The position numbers were made by a program, and so were the translations under genes. A stretch of 64,000 nucleotides of DNA from positions 88,481,047 to 88,545,046 of the forward strand of contig JACSVZ010000004.1 in the NCBI GenBank assembly GCA_014706295.1, written 5' to 3'. This document shows, in pieces, positions 36,420 through 46,790 of the stretch; the stretch's first letter is position 1; every line of letters begins with the position of its first letter. Under the pieces are notes generated by a model. The model was not told where the DNA came from. It was given only the letters and a program-made list of their open reading frames with translations, and searched no databases. The DNA comes from Lycocorax pyrrhopterus obiensis. Taxonomy: Eukaryota > Chordata > Aves > Passeriformes > Paradisaeidae.

Positions 36420-37160
36420 ATCATACCCTAACAGCACTGCTTCCCATCTGCCTCAGTGCCTGCAGGAGATCAGATTCTGAATTGGAATTCAGCTGGCTGA
36501 AACTAAATCTGAATGAGACAGAAATGAGGTTAGAAGGAAAAGGGTAACATTTTGAAGAACTAGCCAAAGCCATGACAGCATTCTCAAACAAGGGGTCTGT
36601 TTTCTGACTGTCAAGAGACTTCACAGCCTCAGGGTTAGCTGACATCCTCCCAGCTGAAATCTGTCAGAAATAAATTCTCCTACCCATGATGAGCCAGCAG
36701 GCTGTTCCTATGAACATCCTCTCAGATGCTGACTTGGCAATAGCATTGTACATATTCATGGCTTCCAGGCTCCACAGCTATCGTACTCTGCGCTGGCCAT
36801 GCCAATGACAGCCTTCAATGGGCAGCTGACCAGAACTTGTCACTCTGCTTGCTAAGCAAAATAAGCCAATTTTGGTACATCATTTCAGTGCTGTGAACAC
36901 TATGTTGGCTCTTGAGTGAATGGTGAATCATATTTGTTGTTCTAATCCTAATCTTCAAAGCCCTAGATCCAGATTACTTTGAGGATAATAATTTATCACT
37001 GTGAGAAAAGACCCACTCCTCAGGGGTGGTGGAGCTATCAGCTAGGCAGGCAATTGTGCTGACAGAAGGAGCTTTGAATCACTCTTCCACAGAGGAAAGA
37101 TGTGGAATGCTCACCCATCTTCAAGGCAGAATACAAAATTAATCCCTTCAGAATAAAACA
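36420..37160 (+). mobile_element. Ancient L2-like LINE reverse-transcriptase relic
   Basis: Read from 36424 in the frame holding AGA-TCA at 36467, the translation includes Trp-Leu-Lys-Leu-Asn-Leu-Asn-Glu-Thr-Glu-Met. This matches the WLKLNPDKTE segment that follows the catalytic motif in L2/CR1-clade reverse transcriptases. An LPxCL run precedes it. Near 36957-36985, Phe-Lys-Ala-Leu-Asp-Pro-Asp-Tyr resembles the later FKALHGLAPxYL block. Near 37100-37150 a WN-then-FKAEYK-like ending is possible. Frames are broken by stops and shifts. Family and extent are my inference from protein motifs. Confidence 0.45.
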
Positions 37161-37173
37161 AAATCTTGTGAGC

Positions 37174-37212
37174 AAACACCACCATCCCCACCACCACCCC
37201 ACACATACACCC
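37174..37212 (+). repeat. Imperfect CCA-rich microsatellite
   Basis: About seven CCA/CAC units are interrupted by CCATCCCC and CACACATACA. Low complexity, no function implied. Confidence 0.7.
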
Positions 37213-40200
37213 AGTTCCAGGAAAGACAGGACTATAACTAAAAGTGTATAATATTACTGTAGATTTAAGATAGTATCTCTTTGTAAAACATTATGAAGTG
37301 TCTAGCTGTGGGTCAATCTGACCAGCACTTTACATGGAATTCAAGTTCTGTACCTTGATGATCTGATAACTTGTTGGAATATATGGTATAAACAGATTAC
37401 ACAATCTGTGCAAAGCTTTTGATCTCAGTGTGAGAAGCACTGTGTCCCACTGCAATTGTTTTAATGATTCAGCTTCCCAAACAGCATGTTTTGCATTTCT
37501 GAAGTAAACAACCACTTAAATAATCCTTGATTTGTTTTCCCAAAGGTATGTCACATTTCAGCCCACAGTCAGTCAATAAAAGAACAGAGATGCATTTTCT
37601 GGACTTAATTCAATAAATAAACCCAAAGTAGTTTGTTTTCTTTGCTTTTCATGTTAACTTATCAGGTTAATAAATTGATGAACTTGCTTGGAAATCATAT
37701 GGCACTTTCAGGCATGCAACTGAGGACATAGCCAGAACAAGTATCTGCATTACAATAATTAGCACTGAATTGGTACATCCTTACAGTCATGCTAAGGCTC
37801 TGCGCCGAACATTATTTTTCTATTTTAATGGCAACTTTTGTTAATGAAATGAAGTAGACCTTTATATTTTAAACAAGAGAAGTAGTGAAAACACAGTTAG
37901 TGAACTGTGTGGTGCAGACTATTATGACAACTGGAAAACAAGTTTGGAAATAGAGGGACAAATCTTCAGTTGGTTCAAATTGGCATGCTTAAAGTCATTA
38001 TCTCTGCTGTAGCTATCAAGCAAGTATGAATGTTTTAAGTTTTAACAAAAAGCAAATAATCTGGGGCTAAGAGAAACACATACATAACCCTAAACCTGGC
38101 TGCCCTCAACCTCCTAGAACCCCACCCTCTGTCTGAAGTTCAATTTGTATCAAGTGTGCTCATTTCTCATAGATTTACAGTTGTATTCAACATTTCAAAG
38201 CATTTGAGATGTACAAGAAAGAAAGAAAAAGGAAAAAAAAACCCCATTTTTTCACAGGTTTCAGAAAATCCTTGGTGCTGTGGGCTTTGTATCTATCAAC
38301 AACCAGACTTCAGTAGTGTGAGAGGCTTGAATTTTTTCTTACACGTATAATAGTATCAAGTCCTTGTCAGGGTTAAGTGTTTTAAAGTGTATGAGAAAAC
38401 TAAGGACCAGGGAAAACAAAGGATTTTATTTTGTTTTTTTGAGGAATGCTAGTGTTTATTAACAAAAAATCCCCTAGAGGATATTGCAAATTAATAAATG
38501 AGAACTGAATTTTATATTAATAGCAGTTCCACTTGTCACAGGAAGTAATTCTCAGATTCTAAAGAGACATATTTCTCTATCCTTACTGCAGCTTCCTATG
38601 AAGCAGCTTTTTTCACCCACAACCAGGATGCTTTGATTTTAAAGCACAAGTATGTCACACTCTGTGAACACTATACATTGTTTTCGATTAGAAGGACAGA
38701 TGAAAATTTCCCCATATTTGTCAAAGAATTTTAGGAGGCAGTAGTTTTCATTATCCACAGAAATTGCCAATCACCCTGGCACGAAATGACAATTAATGAT
38801 GTATTCCTGGATTACATAAAGGATGTCAAACATATGGACCATTGCTGCAGCCAAAAGATATGACCAGCTTGCTGGAAGTATCACATACTACACTGTAATT
38901 TTCTGATATATCAGAATGCTTTTGCTAGTAAGAAAAAATTGCTAAACTGCAAACACATAGCTAGTTTTGCTTTAGGGCACTCAATCCTGGGCTGTAGAAC
39001 TGTTGTGAAAGTTCATGGTTTTAGTGATGATGTTGAGTAGCATTTTTCATCTTTCTCTCTGTCCGTCTATGAACCCATTTCTTAGATATTTAGGTTTGTC
39101 AAATAGGGTATTTTAGGCTACTACTGTTAGTTAAATGTGAGTGTCTATCCACACAAGGCAAGTTTACAATCACAGAGTCTTAATCAGCAATGAAAGGAAT
39201 GACCTAGTGGGTGGGAAAATGAAGATCAGAAGGAGCATTTTAAAAGTACATGCTTTGCCTAAAGAAGACAAGCTTATTAATATACACGTTAAATTAATTT
39301 CATTTTACACTTTAAAAGACATAGAAAAAATTCAATTTAATGTTTTCTAATGTAAAATCATGCCCTAATTATGCACATATGTCGTTTATAGCTTATAGAT
39401 ACCTGATTTACAAATGGAATGTTCTCAGATAAATGGAACACCTCCGATTCATGGTTTCATCTACTCTATAAGCACAGGTTGGAATAATATCAGCAACTAC
39501 ACTAATACCACAGCCTGTTTGCAACAGATCATAGAGGGATTCTGGGTGTGCCTATGCAAAGGGTGCGCTGCCTCACAGGAAAGCATCCGCCTCTTCAGTT
39601 CAGCTTCTGGCTGAACTTGCATGGCACAGTATATTGGAAGAAGGAAACCATGTCTTGTATCCTCCATCCTCTAAGTCACATAGCAAGACAGCAGATTTGG
39701 AAGTTTATTGATTAATTGGTAGAGGCAGGAAAGGATTTTTCTCTTTTCTGTGAGCAAGGTAGGCAGCAATATACCATCTAAGTTAATCACAACTGCACAA
39801 TCTAAAGAAAATCTGAAATAATGGATTTAATAGTAGATCGGATTCAGTTATCAACAGCAACTAAGTCTGAAGCACATCCATGATATCACAGATCAATTAT
39901 GGCAAGTCTGTAGTCTGAAAATCTAGTATCATCAGTTCTGTCAGTGCTAATGAAACTCCTTTGAGACACAAGAGTGAAAATGAAACGTAAAGGTGCTAAT
40001 TTTCTCACTAACTTGATTGAATGATTTCCCCTGTCTAAGAGATTTATGATATGAAGGCACAGCTGCTCATTTCATTCACAATCTGCTAGTCGTAGTTGAC
40101 TTACAGCCAAACTCAAAAGGAAATTTAGTGAATCTAGGTAAGTTTAATAAGGGTCTATGCCAATTCATAATTTTAAGCATTTTTAGCATGCCAGTGTTAC

Positions 40201-42784
40201 CACAGTCTTCAAATATACACTCACATATACAAATACACACTCTTAGCTTTTCAGCCATTTATAGACTTATCATGTGGCTTTATTTAAGTGAAAACTAATC
40301 ACCTCATCTCACTTTAAAGTCAGAGGTTAGAAAGAGGTACCTACAGAGGGGGATTCATATCTTGTGGCTTAGGATGATGTGAACTGTTCCCTGTGTATAA
40401 CTTTCTCTCCCTTCTCTGCAGAAGAAGATTAGACAAAAAACTTTCAGATATCTAAAATCTGATGCGACGAACCTTCCCTTGTGCAGCACTCCTGAACTGA
40501 ATTGAGCAGACTGGAATGTAATCTCAGTATAATCACTTTCTCATTGATTTCCTTGGAGTCACTACAGTTATACAGCAAAATAGGCTCAGATGAACAGGTG
40601 AAGCATCACAGGTGTATCGCACCTATCCTGTGCTGAGGTGCTAAAAGAAATAAGTGTATCAAAACCCAGCAAAAAATAGCTAATATGAAGACAAAGCCAA
40701 GAAAGCAAGAAAACAAACAAGCAAGGATGTGTGGTAACAGAGCAACGCAAACCACACATTTCTCTAGACTAAAAATACCTTTTTTTCAGTTACTGAACAC
40801 TTCTTTGGTTGAGGTGTTATTTAGCAGTTCCATTTCTCCTAAAATTACAAGAATTCTTTCTGTTCTACATCCAGTGCAATCAAGTCACGGTTTATAGGAA
40901 GCAAGTATTACCTGGTTGATTTTCCTCACCCTGGCAATTCAGAAGAGCTTTAATACTGACAGATTCAGCTATCTGAGGGTAACAGGAGGAATCATCAACT
41001 GTCCTAGAGGCAGAAACAATAGGCACCTTCACATTCTGCAGTGGTTTGAGAGATATTTCTACAAGCAGGGAGATTTTCACTATAAATTAAGAATATTATT
41101 GCAATCTTAACAAAAAGATGCCTCTTCTGAACTATGCTCTATATATTGTATTTTCTTGAAAATCACCATTACTTTTGTTTCTACAAAGCCTGTAGAAAAC
41201 AAACCTGTTACAATTCAATAATATGAGATTTTCAATGATCCAAAAAAGACTACTGGATTTGTAATGGTACCTCTAGATTATTACCTGTCCAAAAGCCCTA
41301 GGTAAGACTGAGCTGATAGAAATGTCTGCACACAAAATAAAATACAAGATGCTTCTGTGATGTTGATATGCAGTATATACATTTGCAGTAGCCCAGTGCT
41401 TGGGAATAGGAAAAGATGTCTCCATTTACTCAGGTTGCACTGTGTACCCATATTAGCATACTGTCTGTGCAATCAAAGAAAACAAGAGTTGGGTTATTAT
41501 TTTTTTTTTCCTTTTGTACTAGGATGCATGTATTTGCAAGGAGAGCAATGCTTGTAAAAAACAAAGTGCTTATGAATGTATAGTCTTTTTGAATTTAATA
41601 AGTTTCATTTAATTTAGTAGAAACTAAGCCCATGCTTCTGTTGTTGAACTTTGGGCACAGGAGCTAGACAAAGCTATGAAAATTTGCTTTATCCCCCTCA
41701 ATTGCACAAATCTAGTCCTCTTATCTATATTTGTTATTGAACTCTCTGATATTTTGTCTAATTTAGTCCCTAATCCAAAGATACATATTTTAATATAATT
41801 TGTTTATAAAACATCACGGCATTTTAGATGAAAATGCAGTATTAACTGAAGACTGTAGAATTTGACAAGTAAATAAAGGACTGCATAGGAGCCATCTTGC
41901 AGGGGCTTCAAACTAAAGTCTATTATGTTCAAAGAAGAAGAAAATGGCTCTCTCTGAAGTCTATGCAGTGTGAGGCTTTTTGCATGTTTATGTTCCTAAT
42001 CCTTGCAGTGAACATTGCAGCCAGCCTTGTAACTGTTTCCTACTTGTTTAGGGAGTCATCATTAGATCCGTCAATGTTAACTCAATAAAGTTAACAACAG
42101 TGATAAGAGAAAACTTCTCATTATGAATTGATGAAAAAATAAATCTGAACACATGGAAATTACCTATATTTACATTTAATTATAAACATAACGAAACTCA
42201 ACTCAATAATAAACCATGGCCTGGTTTTATAAGAAAATAATATCGTGTGCATACTAATTAAATACATGTCTTGTCTCTGGGAACCTTATCTATTGGAGAC
42301 AGTCTTTTTACCTGACCAAGCAATTAAAAATTGAATTTGAGGTTAGGCACCTACGAGGAGTAGGCACTACCAATAGAAATTCGTCTCACTTATCTTCAAC
42401 ACTCAACTTCAATGCACAGTGATTCTTTCCACTCTTAACAAGGCAAATCTAAGGTGGCTGAATGGACCGTGACGGGTCCCAATTTTTTAAGTGCCAAAGT
42501 CAGGAGAGATTAATTTCACCACCTATGGATAGGTAAAGGACTACCAATAGGACTTCTGACAACTCAAACAATAAGGCAAAATAGGACTGGGAAGAAAAAG
42601 AGAAACATAAAACATTGGCCGATTTATTTAGGCTATGTTCCATATGAACGATGGTGTTTCACAGAATAAGGATATCCTGTAAAATAGTGGACAGTGGATT
42701 CCATATCATTTAGTGGTAAAAGAGGGTCTTTATAACAACTCATCTGAAAATGCTACTCAGTAGATTCCCAGCTAGATTCTGTGT

Positions 42785-42837
42785 TGCTGATGCTCAGCAC
42801 CAGAGAGCTGTTTTTGACATTCCAAATGTCAAAAACA
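42785..42837. repeat. Two adjacent short-loop hairpins
   Basis: TGCTGA-TGC-TCAGCA at 42785-42799 is a 6-bp stem. Ten bases on, TGTTTTTGACATT at 42809-42821 pairs exactly with 42825-42837 around a 3-base loop CCA. The second stem is 13 of 13. Confidence 0.8.
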
Positions 42838-43756
42838 ACACAAACAAACTTCGAAGCACCGAGATCCCAGATGTGGAAAAAAAAAGAAATTACATGAGTG
42901 AAATCTTGTATCTGTATCAAATTTCACTGAAGCCACTGGGGGTCTGTGTGGGTTTAAGGTACTGCATACCCTTCTCATTGTGGCAACAGAGTTTTAATAG
43001 ATTCCCTTCAAAAATACCCCAAAGCCCCCAGTTTTCTTATGGGCAACATGATCATTAGACAGAGATCCTCTGTTGTCTGTTTTTCCACAGTTATTAAAAT
43101 GACAAAATGTTTTATTAAAATAGGATTTGCACTGAGCAAAGTCATAAAACCAACTAGAGACAAATGGACCTCTAAGACTTTTTATCTGAATACCTGTCGT
43201 CTGCTGACTATTGCAAAACTAACATTAATTTTCATTTAAGCCCACAAAGGGTAAATAAAATTAAAAAAATCCATATATTTTACTTACATCTGCAGATGAT
43301 ATTATTTACTTTGGTTTTTTGTACAGAGTCTTGCAAAATCTTTACAAATTGTATATGAAGAAGAAAACCTATCTGCCGTAGTAAATCTGATAAGCCTCAA
43401 ACAACATGTCTATGTGTTGAAAGATTTTGCAATAATCCTTTACTTTCTATATATAAAATATTCTAAATGCAAATCTAATGTGGTTTTTCGGCTTAGGATT
43501 ATACAGAAAATTCTTTCAGGTTTTTTGGTGACTGAGGAGAAAAAGTATGCAAGTTAGGAAATGTGATACTTTTTATGAGATTCAAAAGAAGTGAAATATC
43601 AGTGTTTTGAGTAAACAAAATACTTTGCTTCCTTTTCTTCCTGTAGTCCATGCTTTTTATTCTAAGAGTCTGTAGTTCCTAACTCTCTGTGTACTGCTCT
43701 CCAGCTGAAATGGCATTTAGCTTGATACGATAATGCTTTAAAATAAAGTTGCTGGA

Positions 43757-43975
43757 GGAACCTCAATCCATCTCACTCCTACCAGGTTGATGCCAGTGCC
43801 AGCAAGGGATGCCCACAGCCTGGAGAGGGATCACAGGTCAGCAGAAGAGCACTTCAAGAGCACAACAAAGGAATTCCAGCCACACCATCCAGTAACTTAG
43901 CTTCACTGGGGATCCAATGTTAATGTCTCTATGCAAGCACACAGCAGTGTGGGGAATACACAAGAGGAGGCCTAT
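43757..43975 (+). mobile_element. CR1 LINE 5' UTR segment
   Basis: ATCACAGGTCAGCAGAAGAG, CACAACAAAGGAATTCCAG, GTTAATGTCTCTATGCAAGC and GGGGAATACACAAGAGGAGG match the CR1 5' region as I recall it. 5' CR1 sequence is rare because most copies are truncated. It is joined almost directly to 3' sequence, so the central ORF2 is missing. Confidence 0.7.
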
Positions 43976-44109
43976 GATTTTACTGGCCAGTGGAGGAGAG
44001 GAAGAAGATTCAAGGGCTGAAGCACTTCTCCTATGAAGACAAGCTGAGAGGGCTGGGCTTGTTCAGCCTAGAGAAGAGAAGGCTCCAGGAAGACTTTGAG
44101 GCACCTTCC
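43976..44109 (+). mobile_element. CR1 LINE 3' part before the LTR-like insert
   Basis: GGGCTGAAGCACTTCTCCTA, TGAAGACAAGCTGAGAGG, TTGTTCAGCCTAGAGAAG and AGGCTCCAGGAAGACTTTG follow CR1 order up to GCACCTTCC. There the element is split, and it resumes at 44471. Confidence 0.85.
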
Positions 44110-44470
44110 TAATAAATACCATCCCTGTTTGGCTCCATGAGTGCACAGGCAGGTTCAGTATTAAGTCAGCAGCAAAGAGGCGGGAAGGGAATTTGCTTTT
44201 CCTTCATTCCGAGAGTTTATTACATCTGCACCCTCGCAGGGCAGACAAGCAAATACAAAGAACTATGGCTCACTCAGGGCTTTTTCCCCGGGGCCGGGGG
44301 GAAAGGCGGGATTAGGGAACGGGGACCAATGGGAGAGCCCTGGGGGAGTGACGAGGCTGAAAGCCAACCGGGGAATTCAAACCAGGACAGATCATACCAA
44401 AGGGCAATGAACCCCGAGGGGAGCTCGCTCCGGTCACCAATAGCACAAGGCATGTTCACTGGCTCCCACA
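44110..44470 (-). mobile_element. Unclassified LTR-like insert (about 360 bp) inside a CR1
   Basis: CR1 continuity breaks at CACCTTCC (44102-44109) and resumes at an identical CACCTTCC (44469-44476), giving a 6-8 bp flanking duplication and a 359-361 bp insert. On the minus strand it begins TGTGGGAGCCAGTG (or TGGGAGCC). It is GC- and CpG-rich, has two ATTGG (reverse CCAAT) boxes, and an AATAAA at 44216-44221 about 110 bases before its end. This layout is that of a short solo LTR. Oddly it ends ...TTTATTA, not CA, and shows no clear TATA box. I do not recognise the family. Frames on both strands (44137-44520, 44274-44471) are by-products. Confidence 0.6.
44216..44221 (-). terminator. AATAAA poly(A) signal in the LTR-like insert
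   Basis: TTTATT on the plus strand reads AATAAA on the minus strand, after the GC-rich part. It sits where an LTR R region would carry it. Confidence 0.5.
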
Positions 44471-44745
44471 CCTTCCAGTACCTAAAGGGGGCTAGAAGAA
44501 GGCAAGAGTGGGACTTTTAACAAGGGGTAGGACAAGTGGGAATGGCTTTAAACTGAAAGAGGGTAGATTTAAGTTAGATATTAGGAAGAAATTCTTTACT
44601 GCCAAGTTGGTGAGGCAATGGAACAGATTGCCCAGGAATGTGGATGCCCCATCACTGGACTTGTTCAAGGCCAGGTGGGATAGGGCCCTGAGCAACTTGG
44701 TCTAGCAGAAGGTGTGATTCGTGATGCAATCAATGATTCTATAAA
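44471..44745 (+). mobile_element. CR1 LINE 3' end after the LTR-like insert
   Basis: CCAGTACCTAAAGGGGGCTA, GGGACTTTTAACAAGGG, ATGGCTTTAAACTGAAAGAG, AGATATTAGGAAGAAATTC, TTCAAGGCCAGGTGGGATAG and AGCAACTTGGTCTAGC are CR1 in order. The final 3' UTR is shortened, and a single ATGATTCTATA tail unit remains. Confidence 0.9.
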
Positions 44746-46194
44746 AATATCTAAACTTGGGATCTCATTTCCTTTTCTTCCAGTGAAACATAGACTACAA
44801 ATGACTGTAAACAGGACAGATTAATTAAATGTTGCATTTTATATTCCCCATTTCTTGATGCCATATATAGTTTTATACACCAGAATAGGGCAAGTATAAA
44901 GAGTATTATTTCCCTTTTTTTCTTGGTAATATAACCTTTGTGACCTTCATCAAGGGATCACTCCTGGCCAAACAGTTCACACCAACTAAATGTATATTCT
45001 TTCCCTAAAGTTCAAAGCCTGAAGCAAACCATTTTGTCTCCCACAAATAATTTTCCTTATCAAGAAAATACTTTGGCTCTAGATTAGGGCACAGAAACAA
45101 ATCAATGCATATGTGATGTGGATGTGATTTAACCCTGGAGCTAAACAGAGAGTGAACCAGCTAAAAGGTATATCCGCACCAAGCCTGCCCCTCCTTCCCC
45201 TCATTTTGCAGCTTTCTAAATGTGCAATGGACATCATCATGCAAATCACTGAATAAATACAGTGAATAAATAAGCTGCCTTGCCTTTGTTGAAGCATCCC
45301 TTGAAATATGCGAGGTTCTGCTCACTATTGCTGGAGATGTTATTGTGAAGAACAAAACCTATAAATGACAATATGCTAACTCAGTATATTTAGAAACTAA
45401 CCTGGACAAACCAAAATACAAAGCAGCTTAGAAAGAACAAGGCATATTGGATATCTCTGAAAAATAAAAATGAGAGAATAAAACACAACAGGGTAATGAA
45501 GTACTCAGTCACAAACTCTGCAGCAGGTTTGACCACAGACTTAGGGCCTAATGGTGTAGTGCATTTAAGAGTTAATAAGTTCCATTAAAAGAAAATTAAG
45601 ACACAGCGAAGACGATAAGACTCGGTACATAAATCCCAAGGCACAAGAATATAAATATAGGAGGAGAGGATACAACTGCTGTCAGCACAATGATAGTAAG
45701 ATGATATGTAAGATGGAGAAAGAACGTTGTTTGAAGAAAGAACTTCCTTTATTCATTTGAAGCTATACACATTCCAATACTCTTTTTACTAAAAACAAGA
45801 ATACCTGTCATGACTGTTTTTCTTCTATATTTGTTCCTGTTTTATTGTAAGTCACAGGAGTTGTTTTTTTCCTGAACTGGTGAAGTAATATTGATATTTT
45901 TACATCAAAAAGATTATTTTAAAAGATTCCAAAATATTATTAAAAATCAAATAAAATTCTTGTTTTACTTTTGGCATTTGTTAAACTTCTATTTAACATC
46001 TTTTTTAAATTTAGGTTGACTTTTAGATGAACAGTGGGCTTTGGTTTTTTTTTAAAAAAATCCCTTTAATAGTTTCTAAGGAACAATGTAAAGGAGAGAT
46101 AACATGAGGTTTGGATGAAGGGAGAAGTATTGGGCTGAAGGGGAAGTATTAGTTCTTGCCTTACAGCTGAAGCTCTTTGGAGGGGTTAATAGTG
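44746..46194. other. Unique AT-rich sequence, no gene seen
   Basis: No repeat family, hairpin or exon candidate recognised. Overlapping minus-strand frames at 45079-45355 are short and look random. Confidence 0.6.
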
Positions 46195-46790
46195 AAGCTG
46201 ATGAGAGAGATTTGATTGATATACTATACTTGGATTTCAACAACGCAGTAGCAAAAGTCTGTTTCAAAGGCTCTTACAGAAGCTAAGCAACCACCAGAAG
46301 AAAGTACAGGTCTTTAAAGAGGTAAATAATTGATTAAAAGATAAGAAACAAAGAACACTATGTCCTTGTTGTGGAGGCAGGACACCACTGGATACCTACA
46401 GAGATCTGTGCTTCAATCTTTGGGCTGTTGAGCTGAAAAAGAGGGCGAAGACCAAGATGAAAACAACAACTGCGAACGAAGTTTGCTGATGATGCTAAGT
46501 TTCTCACAATTATAAAGATGATGCATGAATTCTGTGAAGAAATGGGAAAGACTCTTGTGAAAGTGAGTGACTGGCAAAAAAATAGCAGATAAAATTAAGT
46601 AGACTTGAAATGTAGGTAAATGCAAAGTGACACTCTGTGGCTTTGCATGTACAATATTGGGATATGAGCTGTCATCACTGCTCCTGAGTGAGACCTCAGG
46701 GACCTAGGAATCAGTCTTGTAAATAATTTTGTTAAATACCACCATCCATGACCTTAGTACAAAAAAATAGGAGAATGTGGAATCTGGAGA
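46195..46790 (+). mobile_element. Very old CR1 LINE ORF2 relic with FADD motif
   Basis: Bases 46482-46493 translate as Phe-Ala-Asp-Asp, followed by Ala-Lys. This is the catalytic block of CR1 reverse transcriptase (FADDTKL in many copies). Upstream, CTTGGATTTCAACAACGC at about 46229 matches the DLSKAF/ LDFSKAF region. Downstream, GTAAATGCAAAGTGACACTC and CTCAGGGACCTAGGAATCAG match the CR1 order KCKVLHLG then DLGVLV. The frame is broken repeatedly. Divergence is far greater than in other CR1 copies here, so it belongs to an early wave. Confidence 0.6.

Larger units (their letters stand above)
37161..43756. other. Unique AT-rich sequence, no gene seen
   Basis: No repeat family recognised in 6.6 kb. 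An imperfect CCA-rich microsatellite lies at 37174-37212 and tandem hairpins at 42785-42837. A good pyrimidine tract ending in GCAG at about 40397-40421 is followed by 28 open codons, but no poly(A) signal or donor supports an exon there. Confidence 0.55.

Noticed and set aside
40397..40500. Strong pyrimidine tract plus GCAG followed by 28 open codons
   Set aside because: No poly(A) signal or donor follows and the peptide is not recognised; such acceptors are common by chance.
44137..44520. 127-codon plus-strand frame rich in Gly and Arg
   Set aside because: It spans the LTR-like insert and crosses into CR1, so it cannot be a gene.
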